From: Paenibacillus timonensis
GTDB lineage: Bacteria; Bacillota; Bacilli; Paenibacillales; Paenibacillaceae
DNA: 64,000 nt
Assembly: GCF_009725205.1 (NCBI RefSeq)
Contig: NZ_WNZY01000011.1
Location: 97,449 to 161,448 of the forward strand
Direction of reading: 5' to 3'
Positions 52,846-60,550 of this stretch are shown piece by piece; position 1 is the first letter of the stretch; each line of letters opens with the position of its first letter. The notes under the pieces were generated by a model. The model ran no database searches, was not told the origin of the DNA, and saw only the letters and a list, made by a program, of their open reading frames with translations. The translations under genes and the position numbers were made by a program.

Positions 52846-54285
52846 ATGAGCAGAAACATTGCGGTGGTCGGCGGGGGGATTTCCGGGTTGAGCGCGGCTT
52901 ATTACGCCCGGAAGTGGCTTCGCGAACGGGGGATCGACGCCGGAATAACGATTATAGAGCAAACGGACCGGTTAGGCGGGAACATTCGCACCTTGCGTCG
53001 GGACGGTTTTACGATAGAGCAAGGCCCCGATTCATTCATCGCGCGGAAAACCGTTGTTTTGGAGTTGACGAAGGAATTGGGTTTAGAGCATTTGCTGGTG
53101 GGAACGAATCCGCTAGCCAAAAAGAACTACATTGTGCATCATGGCCGCTTTCACCCGATGCCACCAGGGCTGATGCTCGGTATTCCTACGCAAATGTGGC
53201 CATTGGTGAAGACCGGCCTGCTGTCGCCGGCCGGCAAGCTGCGCGCCGCGTTAGACCTCGTGCTACCAGCCAGACGCGGCGGCGGGGATGAATCGCTTGG
53301 CGGCTTCATTCACCGACGGTTGGGGCGTGAAGTGCTGGAGAACCTGACCGAGCCGCTGCTAGCTGGCATCTATGCCGGGGATACGGCGGAGCTTAGCCTG
53401 GAAGCAACGTTCCCCCAGTTTATGGAGATGGAGCGTAAACATCGTAGTTTGATTCTCGGTCTCTTGGCGAGCAAAAAACAACCTTCCCCCAAGCCGAGAG
53501 AGGAAATGCCAAAGGGGGGGCATAACAGCATGTTTTTGACGCTGGAGGGCGGATTGAACGTGCTTACTTACGGTTTAGCCGCTGCGCTTCAAGGCGAGCA
53601 GGTCATAACGGGACAAGCGGTAGACGGGATGAGTAAGAAAGCGGGACGCTACGAATTGGAGCTATCTGGGGGCGAACGTTTGGAGGCGGACGCCGTCATC
53701 CTGGCAACCCCGGCCTATGCCTCGGCCCGGCTACTTCAGGATCAGGTTCGAACAGCGGCCTATTTGGAAAAGATCCGTTACGTCTCGGTCGCGAATCTGG
53801 CTTTTGCCTACCGGCGACAAGAGATCCAGCATGATTTGGACGGTTCCGGCGTGTTGATTCCGCGCGGGGAGGGGCGGATGGTTACGGCAATTACGTGGAC
53901 GTCCTCCAAGTGGCTGCACACGGCACCGGAAGGACGCGTGCTGCTCCGTGCGTATATCGGCCGCTTGGGAGACCAGTCCTGGACGAAGCTGTCGGAGACG
54001 GAGATCCGTCGACGCGTGGCTGCTGAACTTAAGGATCTGATGGGGATCGAAGCCGAACCGCTCTTTTGCGAAATGTCGGCTTTGCCGGAGTCGATGCCGC
54101 AGTACCCGGTTGGTCATGTGGAGCATCTGAAGGAGCTTCGTGCCGAATTGGAGCAGGTGATGCCCGGCGTTATGGTGTGCGGAGCGGGGTATGGCGGAGT
54201 GGGGATCCCCGATTGCATTCGTCAAGGGAAGGAAGCGGCGGAAGCGGCGTTAACTTGGTTGGGAGATGAATCGAAATGCAACTGA
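52846..54285 (+). CDS. hemY: Coproporphyrinogen III / protoporphyrinogen oxidase
   Basis: 479-residue FAD-dependent oxidase of haem synthesis. The N-terminal dinucleotide motif is VVGGGISGLSAAYYARKW, with RLGGNIRT further on and a C-terminal flavin segment VCGAGYGGVGIPDCIRQGKE. In Gram-positive bacteria the enzyme normally oxidises coproporphyrinogen III. ATG 52846 follows AAAGGAGG; the open frame begins at 52786 but lacks such a site. The downstream radical SAM gene overlaps its end, and no hemE or hemH is adjacent. Confidence 0.93.
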   Translation: MSRNIAVVGGGISGLSAAYYARKWLRERGIDAGITIIEQTDRLGGNIRTLRRDGFTIEQGPDSFIARKTVVLELTKELGLEHLLVGTNPLAKKNYIVHHGRFHPMPPGLMLGIPTQMWPLVKTGLLSPAGKLRAALDLVLPARRGGGDESLGGFIHRRLGREVLENLTEPLLAGIYAGDTAELSLEATFPQFMEMERKHRSLILGLLASKKQPSPKPREEMPKGGHNSMFLTLEGGLNVLTYGLAAALQGEQVITGQAVDGMSKKAGRYELELSGGERLEADAVILATPAYASARLLQDQVRTAAYLEKIRYVSVANLAFAYRRQEIQHDLDGSGVLIPRGEGRMVTAITWTSSKWLHTAPEGRVLLRAYIGRLGDQSWTKLSETEIRRRVAAELKDLMGIEAEPLFCEMSALPESMPQYPVGHVEHLKELRAELEQVMPGVMVCGAGYGGVGIPDCIRQGKEAAEAALTWLGDESKCN

Positions 54286-55382
54286 TTCAGCATAAAGATT
54301 ATAACGTGAATCCCTTTATCGTCATTTGGGAAGTGACGAGAGCCTGTGCGCTGAAATGTCTGCACTGCCGGGCGGAAGCTCAATATCACCCCGATCCCAG
54401 ACAGCTGACCTTCGAAGAAGGCAAGAAGCTTATCGACGAAATCGCGGAAATGGACGATCCGCTTTTTGTATTTACGGGGGGAGACCCGCTCATGCGACCG
54501 GATTTGTTTGACCTGGCGCGGTATGCGATCCATGAGAAGGGATTGCCCGTTTCCATGACCCCCAGTGCCACGCCGAGGGTTACCTTCTCCGCCGTAAGCA
54601 AAGCCAAGGAGGTTGGTCTTTCTCGCTGGGCGTTTAGCCTAGACGGCTCGACGGCGGAGATCCATGACCATTTCCGGGGCACACCGGGTTCATTCGAGAT
54701 GACGACCAGAGGGATCGGTTATTTACAACAGCTGGAGATTCCGATTCAGATCAACACGACGGTGTCCCGTTATAACCTGAACGATCTGCCGCGAATCGCG
54801 GAAACGGTCAAAGGGATGGGGGCGGTGCTCTGGAGCGTGTTCTTCCTTGTACCAACGGGGCGGGGAATGACGAAAGACATGATTACACCGGAAGAGCATG
54901 AGCAGGTGATGATTTGGCTGGCGAACCTGCAACGGGAGATGCCTTACGGCATTAAAGCGACGGAAGCGCCCCATTACCGCCGGGTATTCATGCAGCAGCA
55001 GAGGCGAATCGCCGCTTCCGTAGAGGGGGGCTCGGCAACGCCCAAACGAAAGGATGTACTCGGCCGATCGCCTAAAGGCGTAAACGACGGAGACGGATTC
55101 GTATTTATCAGCCATATTGGCGAGGTGTATCCGAGTGGTTTTCTGCCGGTGAATTGCGGAAATGTCCGAGACACTTCGTTGGTGGAAATCTATCGAAATT
55201 CGCCGATTTTGCAGCAGTTAAGAGATAAATCCTTGCTTAAGGGCAAGTGCGGAGCCTGCGAATTCAAGGAGCTATGCGGCGGCTCCAGGGCAAGGGCCTA
55301 TGCGGTTACCGGCGATTATTTGGAAAGCGATCCGTACTGCTCCTACATTCCTCGGGGCTACAACAGTCACGATCAACCGTGA
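54276..55382 (+). CDS. Radical SAM/SPASM protein, TIGR04053 (AhbD-like haem) family
   Basis: 368-residue iron-sulfur enzyme. Radical SAM cluster cysteines 24, 28 and 31 (CALKCLHC) are followed by the SAM-binding GGDP, and a C-terminal SPASM region with CGACEFKELCGGSRARAYAV and YC near the end. Relatives include AhbD, which decarboxylates coproporphyrin to haem without oxygen, and NirJ. It overlaps hemY by 10 bp, so co-translation is certain. A haem-pathway role is likely but not proven. Confidence 0.85.
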   Translation: MQLIQHKDYNVNPFIVIWEVTRACALKCLHCRAEAQYHPDPRQLTFEEGKKLIDEIAEMDDPLFVFTGGDPLMRPDLFDLARYAIHEKGLPVSMTPSATPRVTFSAVSKAKEVGLSRWAFSLDGSTAEIHDHFRGTPGSFEMTTRGIGYLQQLEIPIQINTTVSRYNLNDLPRIAETVKGMGAVLWSVFFLVPTGRGMTKDMITPEEHEQVMIWLANLQREMPYGIKATEAPHYRRVFMQQQRRIAASVEGGSATPKRKDVLGRSPKGVNDGDGFVFISHIGEVYPSGFLPVNCGNVRDTSLVEIYRNSPILQQLRDKSLLKGKCGACEFKELCGGSRARAYAVTGDYLESDPYCSYIPRGYNSHDQP

Positions 55383-55401
55383 GCAAAATCACGCAATGCA
55401 A

Positions 55402-55427
55402 AAAAGGAGGCCGATCGGCCTCCTTTT
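55402..55427. terminator. Bidirectional terminator, 26-bp perfect palindrome
   Basis: AAAAGGAGGCCGA followed directly by its reverse complement. It ends the hemY unit and the convergent DUF2249 unit. Confidence 0.93.
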
Positions 55428-55454
55428 CATTCTTGTAAATCCAACGGATGGGCA

Positions 55455-55691
55455 TTAGGATGGAAGAGGTTCAAATGTCACTTTCCAATGATCCTCAGCC
55501 AATTGCTCGGAAGCATGGCTGTAGCCCTTACCTTCAAGCACCTTTAGAAGCGGGACGGGATTCATGGTGGCGTGCAGAACGAAAGTCTCGCCCTTTTCCA
55601 GCTTCCCGACCGTGTCCATGATCACACTGAACGGTTCCTCGCCTCGGCGAAGAAACGGGCGAACGTCGAGTTCAACAATGCGGTCTGCCAT
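55455..55691 (-). CDS. DUF2249 protein (second copy)
   Basis: 78 residues of the SirA-like DUF2249 fold (ELDVRPFLRRGEEPFSVIMD, VLHATMNPVPLLKVLEGKGY). Such proteins often accompany NO- and nitrate-related genes; function unknown. Last of a three-gene unit under the Fnr-like box at 56370. Confidence 0.85.
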   Translation of the reverse strand: MADRIVELDVRPFLRRGEEPFSVIMDTVGKLEKGETFVLHATMNPVPLLKVLEGKGYSHASEQLAEDHWKVTFEPLPS

Positions 55692-56051
55692 TTACACATT
55701 CACCTCCACGTCGGTCCGTTCGGTTGCAAACGCTTGGCACAGCCGTGCCGCACCGCTAAGTCCCTTCATGCCGCCGTAAAGGGTATAGAAGAACGAGTCC
55801 GGCGCATCCAGCGAGAAGGACAAATACTGCTTCGGATCGATCCCTAACATTTTTTCAAACAAGGTGGCGGTGTCATAGGCGTAGAAACAGAAATACGTGT
55901 ATTGAAATTCCGGCATTTTCTCGGCGATCGTGAGGATCTCACCCGCGTACCGCTCGAGGTTGCTCTCCGCCTCCTGAATCATGCGCAAGGCATCCTCCAG
56001 TTCCACGGCGATTTGGATCGTCTTGTCATCGATAACCGTAATCGTAGCCAT
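55692..56051 (-). CDS. Conserved protein of unknown function between DUF2249 genes
   Basis: 119 residues, mixed alpha-helical, no signal or membrane segment, one cysteine near the C-terminus (RLCQAF) and one in the centre (TYFCFYAYDT). No family recognised. It is directly contiguous with the downstream DUF2249 gene and 17 bp after the upstream one, so it is part of the same unit. Confidence 0.75.
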   Translation of the reverse strand: MATITVIDDKTIQIAVELEDALRMIQEAESNLERYAGEILTIAEKMPEFQYTYFCFYAYDTATLFEKMLGIDPKQYLSFSLDAPDSFFYTLYGGMKGLSGAARLCQAFATERTDVEVNV

Positions 56052-56068
56052 AGGGCATTCCCCCTGCT

Positions 56069-56302
56069 TTAATTTTTGCCGATTTTCACCTGGAACATCT
56101 CGGGCCCTTGCTCAATGTACTCCCAAGTAAAACCGCCGGGATGCATCGCTTCGAACTGAAAACGGAGCGGCACCGGGTCATGGTCGTTGATCAGCAGCAT
56201 GGCTTCCCCCGGCTCCAAGGAATTGTAAGCGGCAAAAATCGTCTTATGCTTGAGCTGCGGCGGATATTCGGTAGCGTTGACAGTAGCTTTGAATTGACTC
56301 AT
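56069..56302 (-). CDS. DUF2249 protein (first copy)
   Basis: 77 residues: ATEYPPQLKHKTIFAAYNSL, GEAMLLINDHDPVPLRFQFE, GGFTWEYIEQGPEMFQVKIG. This is the more typical DUF2249 form with the DHDP motif; probably small-molecule or redox related. ATG 56302 after TAGGAGGA. First gene of the unit. Confidence 0.88.
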   Translation of the reverse strand: MSQFKATVNATEYPPQLKHKTIFAAYNSLEPGEAMLLINDHDPVPLRFQFEAMHPGGFTWEYIEQGPEMFQVKIGKN

Positions 56303-56369
56303 GTGAAGTCCTCCTAAAGTTAAAAAATTAACGATTCGACCTCATTATATCAACGGGAAGCAGAATGAT

Positions 56370-56385
56370 TGTGATATCAGTCACA
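56370..56385. promoter_or_regulatory. Fnr/Crp-type box of the DUF2249 operon
   Basis: TGTGA-TATCAG-TCACA, a perfect consensus match; one further flanking base pair on each side extends it to an 18-base dyad. The minus-strand -10 TATAAT (56349 to 56344) predicts a start at 56337, with the box centre at about -40.5. Confidence 0.78.
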
Positions 56386-56439
56386 AGTCAATTGCCGGTG
56401 AAAATTTCTGTTTGGATTTGTCCGGAAGACGCCATGGTT

Positions 56440-56459
56440 CCAGTGATTCCTGTCACTGG
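56440..56459. promoter_or_regulatory. Fnr/Crp-type box of ywiC
   Basis: CCAGTGA-TTCCTG-TCACTGG, with 7-bp perfect arms. The -10 TATAAT at 56479-56484 predicts transcription from 56491, placing the box centre exactly at -41.5. Confidence 0.78.
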
Positions 56460-56530
56460 GATGCTTAGGCCAACTGATTATAATGTCCGTAATTTAGGCT
56501 TTACACGAAGATGAAGGAGGAACCAATGAC

Positions 56531-57253
56531 GTGCGAATCCGAGATTATATTCCCAATCAGCACGGAGCCTGGGCGATGCTGGTCGTTCCGTTTCTGTTCG
56601 GGATGCTCGCCTCTACCCCCGGGGCGATTCACGGACTGTTGTTTGTTTGCTGGCTTCTGATCTATTTGCTGATGTTTCCCCTGTTGCAGTGGATTCGGAC
56701 GGGAAAAGCGGCCCGCTTCCGCAAACCGGTGCTGTTCTATGGTGCGCTGTTAGTCCCTGCTGCGGCCGCTTTGGTTCTGTTCCGTCCCATCGTTCTGCTA
56801 ATGGCGTTCCTCTTCGTTCCGCTGTTTGCGATTAATGCCCTCTATGCCAAGCGAAAGCGAGAACGCGCTTTGCTAAACGATATTGCCGCTATCGTGCAAT
56901 TCAGCCTGATGGTATTTATCTCCTACAAACTTGGGGGAGGGACCGATTTCCGGCTGGCTATGGAATTGTTCCTGATCAGCACGGCGTACTTCATCGGAAC
57001 CGCCTTTTATGTAAAAACGATTATCCGCGAACGGAACAACAAGCGATTCTATGCCTATTCCGTAGCCTACCATCTGGTCCTGGCGCTTCTGGCGCTCTGG
57101 CTTCTGTCTCCGGCATTGGGGCTGGCTGCAGTGGTATTGCTGGCACGGGCGGTCTGGTTCCCGCGGACAGGAATCACCGCGAAACCGTCCGGTATGCTGG
57201 AAATTGTCTATTCTGTTATCGTTCTTGCCGCCGTCTGGATGACCTACGCTTGA
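56531..57253 (+). CDS. ywiC: YwiC-like membrane protein
   Basis: 240-residue polytopic membrane protein (about eight segments) beginning YIPNQHGAWAMLVVPFLFG, the family signature. In Bacillus subtilis ywiC lies next to fnr and narK, in the nitrate respiration region; function unknown. GTG 56531 follows AAGGAGG. Confidence 0.87.
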   Translation: MRIRDYIPNQHGAWAMLVVPFLFGMLASTPGAIHGLLFVCWLLIYLLMFPLLQWIRTGKAARFRKPVLFYGALLVPAAAALVLFRPIVLLMAFLFVPLFAINALYAKRKRERALLNDIAAIVQFSLMVFISYKLGGGTDFRLAMELFLISTAYFIGTAFYVKTIIRERNNKRFYAYSVAYHLVLALLALWLLSPALGLAAVVLLARAVWFPRTGITAKPSGMLEIVYSVIVLAAVWMTYA

Positions 57254-57305
57254 AGGTGTATAATGAATACAGAATAGTACAGATTCGGGCAGGGGGGTAT
57301 AACAG

Positions 57306-58640
57306 TTGGAGGGACCGGAGGAAAGCGTCACAAAACACGAACAGCTGCTCCAGCATATCGAAGGACTGAAGATCGGGACGAAAATATCCGTACGCAAGCT
57401 GGCCAAAACGCTGAGCGTCAGCGAAGGCACCGCTTACCGGGCGGTAAAGGAAGCGGAGAACCTGGGGATCGTCATTACGAAGGAGCGGATCGGCACCGTT
57501 CGCGTAGAGAAGAAGCCGCGGAACATCTCCGACCAGTTAACCTTTGGCGACGTGGTGGACATCGTGGAGGGCCATGTACTCGGCGGTGGGGAAGGCTTGG
57601 ACAAAACGCTGAACAAATACGTCATCGGTGCGATGAAAATCGATGCCATGGCCAGATACATCGACGCCGGCAGCCTGTTGATTATCGGGAACCGCGACAA
57701 TGCCCATTCGCTGGCCCTGGAGCAAGGCGCCGGCGTGCTGATCACCGGGGGCTTCGGGACGAGCCGCGAGGTCAAGGCATTGGCGGACAAGCTGTCTTTG
57801 CCGATCATTTCATCGCGTCATGATACGTTTACCGTCGCTTCCATGATTAACCGCGCGTTGTTTGACCGCTTGATCAAGAAGAAAATCATGCTCGTGGAAG
57901 ACATCGTCAGCCGCAAGCCGCGGGTGAATATGCTGAAGGCGACGAGCAACATTTCCGATTTCGACCAGTTGTCATTGGAGACGGGAAATCAGCATTTTCC
58001 GGTCGTGGATGAATGGAATCGGGTCATCGGGATCGTCAGCCGAAAGAATGTCGAGGAGCTTAGCGGCGACCAGTCCATCGAGAAATGTATGACTCGCCAT
58101 CCGATTACCGTCGGCCTGCAGACATCGCTGGCTTCCGCCGCGCAAATCATGGTATGGGAAGGAATCGATTTCTTGCCCGTTGTCGACCGCAATCGGAAGC
58201 TGGTCTCGTCGGTGACGCGTCGTGAGGTACTGCAGGCTATGCGGGACGTGCGCAATCAACCGCAGCTAGGCGAAACGTTTGAGCATTTGATGTGGAATGG
58301 GTTTGCCGAGGAGCGGGACGAAGAGGGGAAGTTATTTTTCCGCGGAATGATTACGCCGCAGATGTCCACCGATTTGGGGACGATTTCGCACGGGGTTCTG
58401 ACTTCGCTAATGACCCAGGCGGGGCTTCGCGCGGCCAAGGACACCAGCGGCGGCGACTTTGTCGTCGACAATATCACCACCTATTTCGTGCGTCCGGTGC
58501 AAATTGAAAACCCGATCGTCATCACTCCTGTGCTGCTGGAGATGAGCCGCCGGGCTTGTAAGCTGGAGATCATGTTGACGTATCAGGACTCCCTCATCTC
58601 CAAGGCGGTCATGACGTTGCAGTCGATCGACCACGCGTGA
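57306..58640 (+). CDS. ytoI: DRTGG, CBS and hot-dog domain regulator YtoI
   Basis: 444 residues: N-terminal winged helix (about 5-65, VRKLAKTLSVSEGTAYRAVK), DRTGG domain (70-185), two CBS repeats (190-310) and a hot-dog thioesterase-like domain (325-440). This is the architecture of YtoI, a possible nucleotide-binding regulator. TTG 57306; TATAAT at 57259-57264 may be its -10. Position before ytpI matches Bacillus. Confidence 0.9.
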   Translation: MEGPEESVTKHEQLLQHIEGLKIGTKISVRKLAKTLSVSEGTAYRAVKEAENLGIVITKERIGTVRVEKKPRNISDQLTFGDVVDIVEGHVLGGGEGLDKTLNKYVIGAMKIDAMARYIDAGSLLIIGNRDNAHSLALEQGAGVLITGGFGTSREVKALADKLSLPIISSRHDTFTVASMINRALFDRLIKKKIMLVEDIVSRKPRVNMLKATSNISDFDQLSLETGNQHFPVVDEWNRVIGIVSRKNVEELSGDQSIEKCMTRHPITVGLQTSLASAAQIMVWEGIDFLPVVDRNRKLVSSVTRREVLQAMRDVRNQPQLGETFEHLMWNGFAEERDEEGKLFFRGMITPQMSTDLGTISHGVLTSLMTQAGLRAAKDTSGGDFVVDNITTYFVRPVQIENPIVITPVLLEMSRRACKLEIMLTYQDSLISKAVMTLQSIDHA

Positions 58641-58696
58641 GGTTGGGATAGGTAAGCGACAGGGGACGGGGATAGCTAACGGCGGAGCGGCCGAGG

Positions 58697-58996
58697 TTAT
58701 CCCTGTTTCTGCCTTGCATACAAGCCGTGGTTGCGGATGCCGGCAAAAATGTTGAATGCCCCCAGCACCATAAACACGGCGCCGATGACAACCCGCAGCG
58801 TCGAACCGCTAAACATGAACATTTGAATGAGGGCCAGAATGATCAGCATCACGCCCATAAAGATGTTCATTTTGGCGGCCGCCATCCCCCGCGTTTGCGG
58901 ATCGAGCGAACGCCGCGACTTGAAGCTGAAGAAGACCGAGCCCACGCAGCAGATGATCAGGATAGCGTAAAGAACGTATTGGATGGTTTGGATCAT
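58697..58996 (-). CDS. ytpI: YtpI-like membrane protein
   Basis: 99 residues with three hydrophobic segments (about 4-24, 42-62, 70-90). ATG 58996 is 12 bp after AAAGGAG. The frame continues to 59143 through repeat DNA and should not be used. Function unknown; neighbours ytoI and ytrI as in Bacillus, though nrnA, which lies between ytpI and ytrI there, is absent. Confidence 0.83.
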   Translation of the reverse strand: MIQTIQYVLYAILIICCVGSVFFSFKSRRSLDPQTRGMAAAKMNIFMGVMLIILALIQMFMFSGSTLRVVIGAVFMVLGAFNIFAGIRNHGLYARQKQG

Positions 58997-59060
58997 TGAT
59001 TCAACTAGCTCCTTTATAAACATAATGTTAGGGGGATAGCCTCCCCGCAGGATTGTGTTC

Positions 59061-59182
59061 GAAAAATCATATATATTCGCGCTCAAAAGCCAAAATATCG
59101 ATAATCTATATGAAATTTCATATAGAATTGGTCTTTTTAACAATTTTGGCCCATTTCTATATGAAAAATCATATAAAATGGT
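59061..59182. repeat. Array of AT-rich hairpin repeats
   Basis: Three variants of one motif lie near 59061, 59106-59125 (CTATATGAAATTTCATATAG, a perfect palindrome) and 59151-59182 (arms CCATTT...TATATGA and TCATATAAAATGG). They are separated by about 45 bp of related sequence. Part of a 424-bp gap with no genes. Confidence 0.7.
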
Positions 59183-59183
59183 G

Positions 59184-59402
59184 AATCCGCTTCGTGATCA
59201 AAATCCTTTTTTAATTACCGGTTCAATCAAATTTAAAAAAAGGATTTTCAGCACCGAGAAGGTTGGATGAAGCTAGGGATTGAGCAGCGGAGCGTAGGAG
59301 AAGCCTACGTGAGCAGCGGAAAGCCCGGGTGAATTCAAGATTCGACGCCGAACTCGCTCCATGCATCCGCTTCGTGATCAAAATTCTTTTTTTTAATTAC
59401 CT
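59184..59402 (+). repeat. ~180-bp intergenic element, plus-strand copy with partial neighbour unit
   Basis: A full unit (about 59219-59401) contains GAGAAGGTTGGATGA, a GCGTAGG/GCCTACG hairpin, GAATTCAAGATTCGA and GCTTCGTGATCAAAA. The 3' end of another unit (59184-59219) precedes it; the junction forms a 13-bp stem of AAAATCCTTTTTT with its complement. The same unit recurs inverted at 60335-60504. Confidence 0.8.
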
Positions 59403-59420
59403 CTATTTTAGCATGATTTG

Positions 59421-59921
59421 CTAGAGACGAATATAGGGCCTCATATCCACCCAAACCTGCAGCACCCCATCGCTCACCAACATCGTTTTGATCTGAATAC
59501 TATACTCCTTATCGCGCACAACATAGATTTTGCGGTTCAGCAGCGTTCGGGCCATTTTGGCATCGGAGTCGATATCGAAAATATTCCGGCCCCGCAGCAC
59601 CTCCAACTCGTTATGAAGCTGCTCGGCCACCTCTTTAACCGCGAGCGAATCGAGCGGGGGGTCTCGTTCCTCCACGCGAACCTTAATCTCTTTGATGACG
59701 GTCGAGCGGTTGTTGTATTTTTTTAATGTCCGGATATCCTCTTCTGCCTGATGCAGCTGGATCGTGAGATCCTTGTTCTGGATCCAAAGCAAATTGTAGC
59801 TTGTCTGATAGATCACGTTGTAGACGATGCTCCCCATGACCATGCCGAGGATAAACACAGCGGTAAACTGCATAAACCTGCGAAAGCCCGTAAGCTTCGG
59901 CTGTTTCGCCTCTTCGGTCAT
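59421..59921 (-). CDS. ytrI: Sporulation membrane protein YtrI
   Basis: 166 residues: one N-terminal membrane segment (about 16-38), coiled-coil stretch (LTIQLHQAEEDIRTLKKY) and a C-terminal globular part. ATG 59921 overlaps the ytrH stop (ATGA). In Bacillus YtrH and YtrI are needed for normal sporulation. Confidence 0.88.
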   Translation of the reverse strand: MTEEAKQPKLTGFRRFMQFTAVFILGMVMGSIVYNVIYQTSYNLLWIQNKDLTIQLHQAEEDIRTLKKYNNRSTVIKEIKVRVEERDPPLDSLAVKEVAEQLHNELEVLRGRNIFDIDSDAKMARTLLNRKIYVVRDKEYSIQIKTMLVSDGVLQVWVDMRPYIRL

Positions 59922-60247
59922 CCCCGGCCTCCCCCGCACATCCAACGCACCAGCTCCGAACCCATATGCGCACCGAGAAAGGCAAACAGCAGGTACAAGA
60001 TTTGTTTGATGGCCGGAGACAGGTTCCCGTCAAAAAAATTGCTCTCGATGACCCGCATCGGGTCGATCGTGCCGCCTACGGCAGCGGCGAGCGCCCATAT
60101 TTTAATGCGGTCGGCGATGTCCAGCATCGTGTGCGTTGGCGGCTGGAGTGAAACGACGGCACCGATGCCGCCCACCATGGCGCCCCCCACCACGATCCCG
60201 AAGGCGATAAAGAAATCCATCACCGCTTTGGTCAAAAACGTACTCAT
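59918..60247 (-). CDS. ytrH: Sporulation membrane protein YtrH
   Basis: 109 residues with three hydrophobic segments and the family run FIAFGIVVGGAMVGGIGAVV. ATG 60247, translationally coupled to ytrI, divergent from dnaE as in Bacillus. Confidence 0.9.
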   Translation of the reverse strand: MSTFLTKAVMDFFIAFGIVVGGAMVGGIGAVVSLQPPTHTMLDIADRIKIWALAAAVGGTIDPMRVIESNFFDGNLSPAIKQILYLLFAFLGAHMGSELVRWMCGGGRG

Positions 60248-60334
60248 GCGCGTTTGCCCCTTTCCGAGGTTTGTCCGGTCTTTCTACCAGTCTATGGGCG
60301 AGGCCTAGCCATGTATGATAAAATATTCAATAAA

Positions 60335-60504
60335 GGTAGTTCAAAAGTCGACTTTTGATCGCGAAGCAATTCAGGGAGCGAATGCGACATCGAATCTTGA
60401 ATTCAACCGGTCGCTCTGTTGCTCACGTAGGTTTGCCTACGCTCCGCTACTCACTCCCTAGTTTCATCCAACCTTCTCGGCGCTGAAAAGTCGACGGTTG
60501 AACC
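60335..60504 (-). repeat. ~170-bp intergenic element, minus-strand copy
   Basis: Inverted copy of the element at 59219-59401, with the same landmarks and CAAAAGTCGACTTTTG at one end. It fills most of the 303-bp gap between ytrH and dnaE and reaches within 50 bp of the dnaE start, so the dnaE promoter may lie in or beside it. Confidence 0.8.
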
Positions 60505-60550
60505 TGATTTGGCTTAGCTTTGTGAAATAAATCCGAAAGGAAGGGATCGC

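Noticed and set aside
58997..59270. N-terminal extension of ytpI to 59143 and a plus-strand 71-codon frame at 59055
   Set aside because: Both run through palindromic repeats; the repeated YEISY/YEKSY patterns come from the repeats, and ytpI has a good ribosome site for ATG 58996.
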